IMG/VR virus record: IMGVR_UViG_3300005471_000011
Coordinates: 1-64,000 of that record
Reading direction: 5' to 3' (one strand)
From: a virus
Length of the DNA stretch: 64,000 bases
The notes under the pieces are model-generated. The model was not told the DNA's origin. It ran no database searches and was given only the letters and a program-made list of their open reading frames with translations. Every line of letters starts with the position of its first letter. Position 1 is the stretch's first letter. Positions 46,614 through 55,809 of the stretch are shown one piece after another. Made by a program: the position numbers and the translations under genes.

Positions 46614-46901
46614 ATGGACGGCGACCCGTTGCATTCTGAACAGCTAATGCGGCTGACCATCGCGGTTGAAAAACTCGCGAGCGAGGTCGCCAACCAGACC
46701 AGGGTGATTAATGATTCAACCCAAAAAATAGCCGAGATTGAGGAGCGGATTGCCGGCGAGAACGGCATATCAACCAGGTTGGCCGTTGGCGAGGATCGCT
46801 TGAAGCGGCTCAGCACGACGGTGTACGGGACGATTGCTGTGGTCGGGACGGAGTTCATTGGTTTCGTGTTCATTATCCTCGAAAGACTGCTCAAGCGATG
46901 A
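46614..46901 (+). CDS. Coiled-coil protein with C-terminal membrane helix, holin/XhlA-like, 95 aa
   Basis: Residues about 10-50 are a coiled coil (VEKLASEVANQTRVINDSTQ) and residues 70-90 a membrane helix (YGTIAVVGTEFIGFVFIIL). The layout fits XhlA-type lysis proteins or holins, but no endolysin gene is recognised nearby. ATGA overlap with the PAS gene. Confidence 0.55.
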   Translation: MDGDPLHSEQLMRLTIAVEKLASEVANQTRVINDSTQKIAEIEERIAGENGISTRLAVGEDRLKRLSTTVYGTIAVVGTEFIGFVFIILERLLKR

Positions 46902-47401
46902 CGATGTCTGAAAGCATTAACACAGACTCCGTCGCTTCCGTCATCGAGGAACTGAAGGGAATCAGGGCAGCGCTGCGAGGCGAGCGCAAGATCGGCGCCC
47001 TGCCCATCATGCTTCAGGATGTGCTGTCGAGCGTGCCGCTGCTGATCGTCGATATGGATAGCGGCAAAATCCTGTACGCGACGGAAGAAGCGGATGATCT
47101 GTTCGGCTACATCCCAGGCGAGTTAGCCGGCAAAGACTTGCACGTTTTGATCCCCAAGGAACTCCGGGATCGGCATCGTGAACATCTTCAGAAATACCGC
47201 GAGTGGCCTCGCAAACGCCGGATGGGGATATTCGGGATGGATTTAATGGGACTGCACCGGGATGGCCATACGTTTCATTTGGCGATTGGGCTCGTGCCGC
47301 GCGTCGTGGATGAGCAACGCATCGTCATCGCAACGATCTTCGACGCGGATACTTCCGTGGAACCATCGCTGCATTACGACGCGGGAGGGTTGAAGCATTG
47401 A
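46898..47401 (+). CDS. PAS-domain protein, 167 aa
   Basis: Residues about 37-155 form a PAS domain (SVPLLIVDMDSGKILYATEE, ADDLFGYIPGELAGKDLHVL, REHLQKYRE, then DGHTFHLAIGLVPR). PAS domains sense small ligands, light or redox state, or mediate protein contacts. There is no kinase, cyclase or other output domain, so it is a free-standing sensor or adaptor. It lies between two small membrane proteins. Confidence 0.8.
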   Translation: MTMSESINTDSVASVIEELKGIRAALRGERKIGALPIMLQDVLSSVPLLIVDMDSGKILYATEEADDLFGYIPGELAGKDLHVLIPKELRDRHREHLQKYREWPRKRRMGIFGMDLMGLHRDGHTFHLAIGLVPRVVDEQRIVIATIFDADTSVEPSLHYDAGGLKH

Positions 47402-47595
47402 ACCCGCAGTCCAATCAATTTGTGGTGGCAGTGTTAATCGGGTTGGCGCTGGTCTCGCCTTGGTTCGGCGTCATAACAGTGTGGGTCTTGGTCAACGGGT
47501 TGTCGAAACGGTTCGATTATTTCCAGGGCTATTGGGAGAGCAGGCTGGCGAAGCGAGACAGCACAGTCAAGGATGCGCAGGTAGCTCAGAAGTGA
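47398..47595 (+). CDS. Small membrane protein, 65 aa
   Basis: TTG start overlaps the PAS-gene stop (TTGA); the preceding GGGAGGGTT is a good ribosome site. Residues 8-33 are a membrane helix (FVVAVLIGLALVSPWFGVIT), followed by a charged helix. Possibly part of a lysis or envelope cassette. Confidence 0.55.
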   Translation: MNPQSNQFVVAVLIGLALVSPWFGVITVWVLVNGLSKRFDYFQGYWESRLAKRDSTVKDAQVAQK

Positions 47596-47631
47596 GATTG
47601 CCGATGCGCAGAGCGATGACAAGAGCGACTC

Positions 47632-50600
47632 ATGCGGACAAAGCGAAAACTCATCTTCGTGCCGGCGGCAGCGGAAGGGCCTAGTAATTTCCCGTCTGGA
47701 GCTATTGGCATTTTTCTCTTAGGCGGTGGCAGCGGCGACACGATTCCTAATCTCGTCTCTGGTATATCTGACCTGACGCTCGTCGGCTCGGAAGACCCGC
47801 CCGACGACGCTTCGAATCCGCCAGGCAATCACGATGCCATAAGATTCGATGGCAAGTTGACGCTCAACTCCGGCATCGGACCAACCTACACGCATACCTT
47901 CCCGCTCGACTACACGAAGGGCACCTACGCGGTCAGCGAGCCATTTCCCAATACGTTCGGGAGTGGCGGGACGTGGGGAGTTAGGTTCCGCTCAGCGCCG
48001 TGGGTGTTTTACGGAGAAGGAGAGTACCTCCCGATGGCAAGTGCCGGACAGATGGGCATTTGCACTTTCCGGCCTTACGACATGGCTACCGAGAGTGAGC
48101 TGTACCCCAACATCGAGGACGGCGCGCGGTATCTTAGATTCATCCGGTATGATCCTACCCCCGGCCAGCTCTTTATGGTTGCTGGAGAGGGCAACCCGGA
48201 ACTCGGCCCGAACTCAGACAGGATCGACGCGGTTGACGCCTATCCTGACTACGGCATGAGCGACATGGACGTTGACCATATCGCTATCGTCTCGTTCACG
48301 CCTGAGTACGTAAAGCTTTACGTTGACAATGTGCTGGTTGGCACGACTACTCGTCAGACAGAGAACTACGAAACTGACTATTTAACGATCCAGCTTGGCC
48401 TTCACAACCTGATTCATTCTTCGGAGCGATGCTACTTCGACGGCGAGTTGAACTGGCTTGCCGTCTATGACAGAACGCTGACGGGCGATGCGACAAACGA
48501 AGGGGAAAACCCGACCGGAGAAATCAACGCTCTGTATGAGGCGATGGCCGCTGAGCCGGGCACGTATCCGACTTACGAGTCCATCGTCCTCCCGCACGAC
48601 ACGATTCCCAATCTAGCCGTCTCGGCTGACACCAAGGCCATAAGCAGCGGGCCGTGGTCTAGTTCTGCTACTTGGGATAACGGGCTGCCGGCTGCTGGCG
48701 ACACTTGGGGAATCTGCGCTGGGATCGTCGTTGACTATGACATGGGCAACGACACGACTCGCTATCGGGCGGGCGGTATCGCTCCCACAGGACGGTTGAG
48801 GTTTCCGCGAGACGCAGACAGCCAACTCTGGATTCAGCACCTGATGGAGTATTGGGACGAGGATAGCGGCAAGCTCGGCTGGCTGGACATGGGCACGGAG
48901 ACGAATCCCATCCAAGCAGCATTCACCTGCGAGACCATTATTCTCAATGAACCGCTGGAAACAGGAACAGCAGCGTCTCCCGGTGTTGACCCCAAGCAGT
49001 ACGGCAACGGTTTGATTTCTCTTGGCAAGTGGACGGCGAAAGGTAAGGAACGCACGCGGCTGCTGCGACTGGGTGCCGAGCCGCAGGCGACGGATACGAC
49101 GCTCACTCTCTCGGCGACTCCGACCGGCTGGGAGGACGGCGACGATCTTCTCATACCCGACAGCCGCCAGCTTGATTCCAGCACCTATCTAGGAAACTAT
49201 GCCTCACATTGGGAGATTCGGCAGCAGGCCAGTCGCAGCGGGACGGTGGTGACGCTTGACTCCGCTTTGAGCTACGACCATCCAGGCGGTGAGTCCAACT
49301 ACAGCGTCGGGCAAGGGACCGGTGAGGCGGACTTTCTGCCGCACGTCGCGAATCTGACGAGCAACGTCATTGTGCGGTCGGAGGACGGGACCGGAACTCG
49401 TGGGCATATCTTCGTGACGCATCGGGCACATCTTGATATCTGCGACATCCGAATCTCGCAGATGGGCCGGACGGCTAATGGGCCGGCGTCCAGCGGCACA
49501 CAGGGATTAAACAACACGATCCTCGGCAAGACTGTAACTGGGGCGACGAACGCCAGCCCAATCGTCGTCACGGTCTCCGACGACTTCACCGAACTGCGGA
49601 ACCTGCTCCACAATGGTGATGAGGTCTATATCTCTGGCGTCGGTGGCAACACGGCAGCCAACGGCACGTTCACTATCGCCAACGTAACGCTGGGGCTGTT
49701 CGTATATACGTTCGAGCTTGTCGGAACGACTGGGAACGGCGCATACACCAGCGGTGGAACTGTCAACCACATCGGCACGAATCAGATCGGCCGGTATGCC
49801 TTCCACGCTCACCACTTGTATGGACCCGTGAACGGCGTCGGTGACTTCTCGACCGAGACCGCTGACTTGGTATTGGAGGCGACAACAGCCACTGGCGACT
49901 CTATCTTGGCGGCCACCGGATCAGCGGGACCTGACCCAATCGACCTGACAGGCGTCCAGCGTCAGGGAAGGATCGAGCGGGTAGTGATCGACGATCCGTT
50001 GCCGGCCCCGCCTTCGGCCACGCTGCCGGCGTCGAAGTGGGGCATGACAGTCCACGGTACGGGCTACCTGGAAATCAAGGACTGCGTTGTTTTGCACTAT
50101 GCCGGTTCTGGAGGTGCCATTGAGGATGGCAGCGAGAAGCACAATGCATTCATCCGCGTCGCCAACTTTAGCTGCATTGGAGACGTGAGCGCCCGCGAGA
50201 CGGACGGTCGCTCCGGCACCGGCATCTTTGGCATCGGCTTCAACAACTTCTTCATCGACTGCGTGTCCGCCGGCTGCGCTGGCAAGTACAGCGGCATCGT
50301 CTCTGGTTCGGGCTATCTGCTCTTTGTTCCCCCGTCTTCTACAGCCAACACGCGCCAGCCGCTGTATCCGGGTGCGGACGTCCACGACGGCACGGAGGGC
50401 GTGGATTACGAGTTGGTCAACATCTTGGAACAGCCAATCGCTGCGTTCTATCGCAATGAGGCATACGGTGCCATCGCCGCAGCTATTGACATCTGGCACC
50501 TCGGCAGCGGTGGGTACAGCACGGTGGACGTGACGCCTACCGTGCTGCTGGAGTGCGTGAGTTGGCACGCCTGGGAAGAGGGTCTAGCGTTCCTCTACCC

Positions 50601-51288
50601 GACCTCAAATCTCATCATCGACGGCTGCGTGTATCGGGGCGACACCACCGCGGGAGAACCAACGTATCGCGGACTGATGTGGGGCGACTACTGGAATGGC
50701 GGCGACTCCCACATTCGCAACTGCGACTTCCGTGGATGCATGGATGGGATTAGCGGGAACACCAACATTCACGGTACTCTGAGGATCGAGAACGTCAATC
50801 TGCTGGTGAAGCAACACGGCATTGCGATTGATACGCCGTCAACGCCGGGCACGGGCAGCGGCTCCGGGGACCAGGAAATCCGCATCGTCAACTGCCCGGA
50901 GGTGACGTTCTACGGCTCGGTGAGCCCGCGATATGAAATCGCGATGGTTTATTCGATTGCCGCTGGCAATACCAACCTGCGTGTGTTGCAGGCGGTGTAC
51001 ATCGAGGACTACCACCAAGTCACTGATGACAACTTCCGCTTGTATTACGAGGAGCAGCTCAGCACATACGTGATGCCGCAGTCCGTCGGCTCACCGACGT
51101 TCCTCACAGCTTGCCCAGAGGCTGATTTGACGAACGCGGAAGCCTACGTGGCCTACCACCAGGACGGCACCGCCAAGAGTCCGCCGGGCAGTTTAGGTGA
51201 CAGCGAAGGCTGTGCGATTGCGGGGGCGGTCGCTCCAGACGACTATACGACGCGAGCAGAGATTCTCGGTCTCATCGACGAAAGCTAG
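47632..51288 (+). CDS. Large tail fibre/adhesin with LamG-like and beta-helix domains, 1218 aa
   Basis: Residues about 60-290 look like a LamG/concanavalin-type sandwich (DAIRFDGKLTLNSG, KLYVDNVLVGTT, LNWLAVYDRTLTG). Residues about 330-560 resemble a G8-like domain (AAGDTWGICAGIVVDYDMGN). The remainder (about 560-1180) is a parallel beta-helix region rich in Asn/Gly/Ile (FVTHRAHLDICDIRI; YLEIKDCVVLHYAG; LRIENVNLLV). This architecture is common for receptor-binding fibres and glycan-degrading spikes. ATG 47632 is the first in frame; ribosome site weak. Confidence 0.75.
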   Translation: MRTKRKLIFVPAAAEGPSNFPSGAIGIFLLGGGSGDTIPNLVSGISDLTLVGSEDPPDDASNPPGNHDAIRFDGKLTLNSGIGPTYTHTFPLDYTKGTYAVSEPFPNTFGSGGTWGVRFRSAPWVFYGEGEYLPMASAGQMGICTFRPYDMATESELYPNIEDGARYLRFIRYDPTPGQLFMVAGEGNPELGPNSDRIDAVDAYPDYGMSDMDVDHIAIVSFTPEYVKLYVDNVLVGTTTRQTENYETDYLTIQLGLHNLIHSSERCYFDGELNWLAVYDRTLTGDATNEGENPTGEINALYEAMAAEPGTYPTYESIVLPHDTIPNLAVSADTKAISSGPWSSSATWDNGLPAAGDTWGICAGIVVDYDMGNDTTRYRAGGIAPTGRLRFPRDADSQLWIQHLMEYWDEDSGKLGWLDMGTETNPIQAAFTCETIILNEPLETGTAASPGVDPKQYGNGLISLGKWTAKGKERTRLLRLGAEPQATDTTLTLSATPTGWEDGDDLLIPDSRQLDSSTYLGNYASHWEIRQQASRSGTVVTLDSALSYDHPGGESNYSVGQGTGEADFLPHVANLTSNVIVRSEDGTGTRGHIFVTHRAHLDICDIRISQMGRTANGPASSGTQGLNNTILGKTVTGATNASPIVVTVSDDFTELRNLLHNGDEVYISGVGGNTAANGTFTIANVTLGLFVYTFELVGTTGNGAYTSGGTVNHIGTNQIGRYAFHAHHLYGPVNGVGDFSTETADLVLEATTATGDSILAATGSAGPDPIDLTGVQRQGRIERVVIDDPLPAPPSATLPASKWGMTVHGTGYLEIKDCVVLHYAGSGGAIEDGSEKHNAFIRVANFSCIGDVSARETDGRSGTGIFGIGFNNFFIDCVSAGCAGKYSGIVSGSGYLLFVPPSSTANTRQPLYPGADVHDGTEGVDYELVNILEQPIAAFYRNEAYGAIAAAIDIWHLGSGGYSTVDVTPTVLLECVSWHAWEEGLAFLYPTSNLIIDGCVYRGDTTAGEPTYRGLMWGDYWNGGDSHIRNCDFRGCMDGISGNTNIHGTLRIENVNLLVKQHGIAIDTPSTPGTGSGSGDQEIRIVNCPEVTFYGSVSPRYEIAMVYSIAAGNTNLRVLQAVYIEDYHQVTDDNFRLYYEEQLSTYVMPQSVGSPTFLTACPEADLTNAEAYVAYHQDGTAKSPPGSLGDSEGCAIAGAVAPDDYTTRAEILGLIDES

Positions 51289-51293
51289 AACCA

Positions 51294-52118
51294 ATGGCAT
51301 GGACCCAGCAAGTCGAGGACACTTTTACTGGTAGTTTTACCGACCAGATCGCCGGTCGGACCCCAGATACGCAGGGATCAGCTTGGGGGGCTGATCAAGG
51401 GACGGCTGCCGACTGGGTTATTGATGTAACACCCGACGCAATCGACATCGGGGCTTCCGGCGACACTTGGATACTGAACACGACAGCGCTGGCCGACAAG
51501 CAGGCGGCGGAAGTCGTGATGAAGGATGCGCAAGGGATCATCGGCGTCGGCGTGCGGCTGGACGCTTCCGGCAACGGCTACATGGCTCGTTGGGACAGCC
51601 GAGCAATCGCTCAGGATTTGCAGCTTTCCAAGATTTCTTCGGGGACGTTTTCCAGTCTAGGCAGTTACACGTCTGCAAATGGTGCTGATGGCGACGTGTT
51701 AAGAATTGAGGTTGATGGAACATCGTTGACCGTGCTAATCAACGGTTCTGTGGTAATAGGCCCGACGACGGATGCAACTTACAGTTCTGGCAACGCCGGA
51801 ATGTGGACGAATGCGGCAACGAACGGAAAGATCAACTCGTTTAAGGCTTTTGACGAGGCGGCTGATGAAAGCAGCTCCAGTGCGTCCTCGTCAAGCACTA
51901 GCAGCGTTTCGTCCAGTTCGACATCCTCCGCGAGCAGCTCCAGCACGAGTACGGTCAGTTCGTCATCGACGAGCAGCGAATCGTCCTCTTCGACATCTTC
52001 TGCATCCTCTAGTTCCACGTCTTCAGCGTCCAGCTCGTCAAGTTCTTCGAGCGCCGACGTTATCGCTTTTGTCCCCATCCTGAAACGGAGATACGTCCAT
52101 GAGAGTTTATACGCTTGA
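51294..52118 (+). CDS. LamG-like protein with serine-rich tail, 274 aa
   Basis: Residues 1-190 are a LamG-type beta sandwich (GVGVRLDASGNGYMARWDSR; SLTVLINGSVVIGPT). Residues about 193-252 are the Ser/Thr tract. The last ~20 residues (DVIAFVPILKRRYVHESLYA) are a short basic beta segment like those interrupting the tracts in 52929-55421. Probable fibre or head/tail decoration. It overlaps the next gene by 20 nt. Confidence 0.7.
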   Translation: MAWTQQVEDTFTGSFTDQIAGRTPDTQGSAWGADQGTAADWVIDVTPDAIDIGASGDTWILNTTALADKQAAEVVMKDAQGIIGVGVRLDASGNGYMARWDSRAIAQDLQLSKISSGTFSSLGSYTSANGADGDVLRIEVDGTSLTVLINGSVVIGPTTDATYSSGNAGMWTNAATNGKINSFKAFDEAADESSSSASSSSTSSVSSSSTSSASSSSTSTVSSSSTSSESSSSTSSASSSSTSSASSSSSSSSADVIAFVPILKRRYVHESLYA

Positions 52119-52587
52119 GCATCAGATCGCGGCGCTGAACCCGGCGGCTGGCGACAGCCTGCTGATCATCGAGCTGCCCAGTGATCTCGTCGTCGCGATC
52201 TTTAAGGTCGGGGTTTACAATCTCGACAATGACGTGCACGAAATGATCGACGTGGGGCTGTTCCGCGTCAACAACAAGGGCAGCCTTGCGGGCGGTGGCT
52301 CAGCGCCAACGCCGCGCCTGCATGACGGCGGCGATGTAGCCAGCAGCGTGGTTGTCTATGAAGCAGGCAACACTGGCATGGCAACGGAGCCGACGAGCTG
52401 GTTTTCCAATCCATACGATCAGCAGGGCGTGTCGAATCTATCCGGCTACGAGCGGGAATGGCCGCGCGACGTGTCGAAATGCCCGATCCTCAGCCCCAGC
52501 CAATTGGCTGGCCTGCGCCTGATGACGGCAGTATCCACGGGATTCAAAGCCCAGTGCCTGATTGAGTTCGCCGAGATCGGAGGCTAG
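52099..52587 (+). CDS. Hypothetical virion-region protein, 162 aa
   Basis: Beta-rich protein (DSLLIIELPSDLVVAIFKVG) within the structural gene block. GGAGATACGTCC precedes ATG 52099. No known family, likely a virion or fibre accessory protein. Confidence 0.5.
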   Translation: MRVYTLEHQIAALNPAAGDSLLIIELPSDLVVAIFKVGVYNLDNDVHEMIDVGLFRVNNKGSLAGGGSAPTPRLHDGGDVASSVVVYEAGNTGMATEPTSWFSNPYDQQGVSNLSGYEREWPRDVSKCPILSPSQLAGLRLMTAVSTGFKAQCLIEFAEIGG

Positions 52588-52611
52588 TACGAATGACATG
52601 GAGGCGCAGCA

Positions 52612-52929
52612 ATGGTCACGTGGAAAATCTATTACGGGGACGCGAGCACGTTTTCCAATGAGGACGGGCCGCCTGAATCTGCGCCATGCGGCCGAGTCAT
52701 CTGCGTAGCGTTCTACGACGAGGACAATCGCCGCAAACTCTGCCATCAAGCGGACTTCTACATCTGGGACAAAGGCCGCTGGTTCTCCGCCAGCGATTCC
52801 GGTTTCTGGCAGTACATGGGCGAGCCAGGTTTCAAGGTCGTGAAGTTCGGCCGTGAGATCGGCGACTTGGAATACCGGCGGATCATGTCGGCAGCAATGA
52901 ACGACCTGCCGCTGGAGAACGCCGACTAA
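52612..52929 (+). CDS. Hypothetical phage protein, 105 aa
   Basis: The pattern WKIYYGDASTFSNEDGPPES...GRVICVAFYDEDNRRK...YIWDKGRW.ADSGFWQY occurs in small phage proteins near tail genes, of unknown role. GGAGGCGCAGC precedes the ATG. TAATG overlap with the next gene. Confidence 0.6.
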   Translation: MVTWKIYYGDASTFSNEDGPPESAPCGRVICVAFYDEDNRRKLCHQADFYIWDKGRWFSASDSGFWQYMGEPGFKVVKFGREIGDLEYRRIMSAAMNDLPLENAD

Positions 52930-55421
52930 TGACATGCCCGGCCGCATTCAACCAGAAAGCTTTTCGCGGCCGAAACGACGACGGCAACGAGACGACTGCC
53001 ACCTGGAAGGCGAACCAGAACACCAACTGGACGCAACTCGTTGACGTCAATTTCCGGGTGCGGTTTGAGATCCAGGAGACGGCCGCTTGCGCGGGGGCCA
53101 ACAAGGTTTGGCGCCTGCAATACAACCGCAATTCCGCTGGCTGGGTTGACGTCAGCGGTTCCAGCAACGTCGTGCGCGCATCCGCGTCCGCGAATTTAGC
53201 GGACGGTGCAAACCTGACCGACCAGCTCACGGTTGGGACCGGGACGTTCATCGGCGCGACTGGCTTCGACGAAGTGGACGGCAATGCCGGCGGTGCCTCG
53301 ATGGACGTGGCCGCGTCCGGCCATTCGGAGTGCGAGTTTTCCGTACAACTGCGCTCGGCCGATGTGTCGGACGGCGACGCGATTCAGCTTCGCGTCAGCG
53401 ACGCCGGGACGGCAATCGCCGCATACGATGCGACGCCTAGCATGACCGCAGACGTGCAAAGCGCCAGCTCTGCAAGCTCGGTCAGCAGTTCCAGCACCAG
53501 CAGCATTTCATCGTCCTCGACGAGTTCTGCGTCATCATCGTCAACGAGTTCCGCAAGCTCAGTCAGCAGCTCTAGTACCTCGTCGGCAAGCTCCAGCAGC
53601 ACGTCGTCAGCCTCAAGTGTTTCCAGTTCATCAACCTCCAGCGCCAGTTCTGTTTCGTCGGAATCATCTTCCAGTACGAGCAGCGAATCTTCGTCGAGCA
53701 CAAGCACGGCCAGCTCACTGTCTTCATCATCAACTTCGTCGGCCAGCTCGGTATCAAGCAGCAGTTCTAGTACCTCGCAGAGCGCCGGCGGTACCAGCTA
53801 TCGTTACGTCATCACGCGGCGGACGACGCGGTTCCTGTACGAGGAATATCCGCTGCCAAGAACAGCCGCGGATCGCCTGGCACCACAGGAGGAAGAAAGC
53901 AGCAATAGTTCTAGCTCGACCTCCAGCGCAAGTTCTTCGTCAACGTCTAGCGCTTCGTCCTCAAGCACGAGCACGGAATCATCGAGCGTCAGCAGCTCCT
54001 CGACATCCACGGCTTCAAGCAGCTCAACCTCGTCGGCGTCGTCGAGCAGCACGAGCACCGCTTCCTCGCTGAGTAGCGAATCCAGCGTCAGTTCGGTTTC
54101 GAGTTCCTCTACTAGCAGCGAGTCATCAAGCAGTACGTCCTCGGCAAGTAGTATTTCGTCATCGAGCACCAGTAGCGCCAGTTCTGTTTCCAGCAGCTCA
54201 ACATCCTCACCGACAAGCGAATCCAGCGCTAGTTCGGTGTCCAGCTCCAGCGTCAGTAGCTCATCCACCTCCAGCGAATCATCTTCCAGTACATCGTCGA
54301 TCAGCTCTAGCTCCACAAGCACTGCCTCCACAAGTTCTTCTGGCGTTGGCCCAACCATCGTTTATGTGGTGATCCGGCGAACCATGCGGTTTGCTAAGCC
54401 GGAAGATGATCGCTCGGACGCCGTCATCGTCGAAACGACTGTTGTCGAAGATGAGGAGTCGAGTTCATCCACAGCCAGCAGCGTTTCTTCGTCGAGCACA
54501 AGTTCCGCCAGCTCCAGCTCGACATCCACTGTTTCTTCATCCTCGACCAGCTCGGCAAGTTCGGTCAGTTCGGTCAGTAGTAGCTCCACTTCATCCGCTT
54601 CTTCAAGCAGCACGTCGAGCGTCTCAATCGCCAGTTCGCTGAGTTCGGTTTCCAGCTTATCGACATCAAGCATCTCGTCGTCTAGCACCAGTACCGCGAG
54701 TAGCAGCGTTTCATCCTCTAGCACTAGCAGTGCGAGCAGCAGCTCGACATCCAGCGCATCCTCAAGCAGCACGTCAACGCAAAGCAGCTCAGTATCGAGT
54801 TCTTCTACGTCGAGCATTTCAAGCAGCTCTACGTCGTCGATCAGCTCTAGCTCAACGTCAACCGAAAGCAGTTCCCAGTCGGTGGACGAGTCAACGTCCA
54901 GCACGCGATCTTCGTCCAGCACGTCGAGCATTTCGAGTTCATCGACCTCCTCCGCATCGTCGATCAGCTCCGTCAGCAGCAGCTCGACCTCCAGCGTTAG
55001 CTCGGCATCCTCCGCCAGCTCGTCTAGCACGAGCACCGCGTCGAGTTTGTCCAGCTCCTCAACGTCCTCGGTCAGCAGCGTTAGTTCTGTTTCAAGTTCA
55101 AGCACCTCAAGCGTCAGCAGCGCATCGACGCTCAGCTCCTCTTCGACGAGTTCAATCTCCAGCCTGTCCTCGGCCAGCTCGCAAAGTTCCTCCAGCACCA
55201 GCTCGGCAAGCAGTTCCTCGACAAGCAGCATCTCCTCATCGAGCACGAGTAGCCTGTCTTCTCAAAGCAGTTCCAGCCTTTCCACGAGTTCCAGCTCCAG
55301 CGGTTTGGGATTGTTTCCGGCCTGCGCAGGTGCTACAAGGGTTGGGATTGCTCACGCGGGAGCACGACGGGTAGGACCATACACTGCGGGGGCGCAGCGC
55401 AAGTCGGAGGAACGCGAATGA
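52929..55421 (+). CDS. Long serine-rich repeat virion protein, 830 aa
   Basis: Residues 1-175 are a folded beta-rich domain (WRLQYNRNSAGWVDVSGSSN). Three Ser/Thr tracts (about 176-290, 325-470 and 515-790) follow, separated by two short similar modules, TSYRYVITRRTTRF and TIVYVVIRRTMRF. The C terminus is a small Gly/Ala/Arg segment (ACAGATRVGIAHAGARRVG). The repeats contain SSSTSS-, ASSS- and VSSS-type units with mixed serine codons. Antisense frames over these tracts are artefacts. Likely an extended stalk or fibre on the virion. Confidence 0.8.
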   Translation: MTCPAAFNQKAFRGRNDDGNETTATWKANQNTNWTQLVDVNFRVRFEIQETAACAGANKVWRLQYNRNSAGWVDVSGSSNVVRASASANLADGANLTDQLTVGTGTFIGATGFDEVDGNAGGASMDVAASGHSECEFSVQLRSADVSDGDAIQLRVSDAGTAIAAYDATPSMTADVQSASSASSVSSSSTSSISSSSTSSASSSSTSSASSVSSSSTSSASSSSTSSASSVSSSSTSSASSVSSESSSSTSSESSSSTSTASSLSSSSTSSASSVSSSSSSTSQSAGGTSYRYVITRRTTRFLYEEYPLPRTAADRLAPQEEESSNSSSSTSSASSSSTSSASSSSTSTESSSVSSSSTSTASSSSTSSASSSSTSTASSLSSESSVSSVSSSSTSSESSSSTSSASSISSSSTSSASSVSSSSTSSPTSESSASSVSSSSVSSSSTSSESSSSTSSISSSSTSTASTSSSGVGPTIVYVVIRRTMRFAKPEDDRSDAVIVETTVVEDEESSSSTASSVSSSSTSSASSSSTSTVSSSSTSSASSVSSVSSSSTSSASSSSTSSVSIASSLSSVSSLSTSSISSSSTSTASSSVSSSSTSSASSSSTSSASSSSTSTQSSSVSSSSTSSISSSSTSSISSSSTSTESSSQSVDESTSSTRSSSSTSSISSSSTSSASSISSVSSSSTSSVSSASSASSSSTSTASSLSSSSTSSVSSVSSVSSSSTSSVSSASTLSSSSTSSISSLSSASSQSSSSTSSASSSSTSSISSSSTSSLSSQSSSSLSTSSSSSGLGLFPACAGATRVGIAHAGARRVGPYTAGAQRKSEERE

Positions 55422-55798
55422 CGGTTGCCAACAATGCGGGGCTGACGTTCTACGCCGAGCGCAACCGCAAGTGCGTGTTCGAGGTGCCAATCGGGGAAGC
55501 GGACCTTGACGACGCTTTGATCGCCAGCGACGACAATGTTCGCGTCAAGATCGGGCGCAATGGGCAGGCACCGCTTCTAGAAATCCAAAGCGCCAGCGCA
55601 ACGGACAACGGGAGCATCTGCACGGCCGCCAACCCAACTATTGTCACCATCGCGGCCGGGGACATGACTTTCGCCGCCGGCATCTACGATATGGAGGTTC
55701 TGATCATCGACAAGTCGGAAGCCAACGCGCCGAAGAAGGCGGAGACCGGCGTGTTTGTCTTGCGTGAATCTTTCGGCGGAGATGTTGGGCTAACGTAA
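55418..55798 (+). CDS. Hypothetical virion-region protein, 126 aa
   Basis: ATGA overlap with the serine-rich gene. Beta-rich (NRKCVFEVPIGEADLDDALI; AAGIYDMEVLIIDKSE), resembling small baseplate or fibre-associated proteins. No family certain. Confidence 0.5.
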   Translation: MTVANNAGLTFYAERNRKCVFEVPIGEADLDDALIASDDNVRVKIGRNGQAPLLEIQSASATDNGSICTAANPTIVTIAAGDMTFAAGIYDMEVLIIDKSEANAPKKAETGVFVLRESFGGDVGLT

Positions 55799-55809
55799 AT
55801 GGTGCCACT

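Noticed and set aside
54362-55246. Long minus-strand frames rich in Leu/Glu/Asp opposite the serine tracts, also at 39369-40172, 53384-53707, 53804-54358 and 59312-59842
   Set aside because: They are the antisense of AGC/TCG serine codons, contain no motif, and mirror the tracts exactly.
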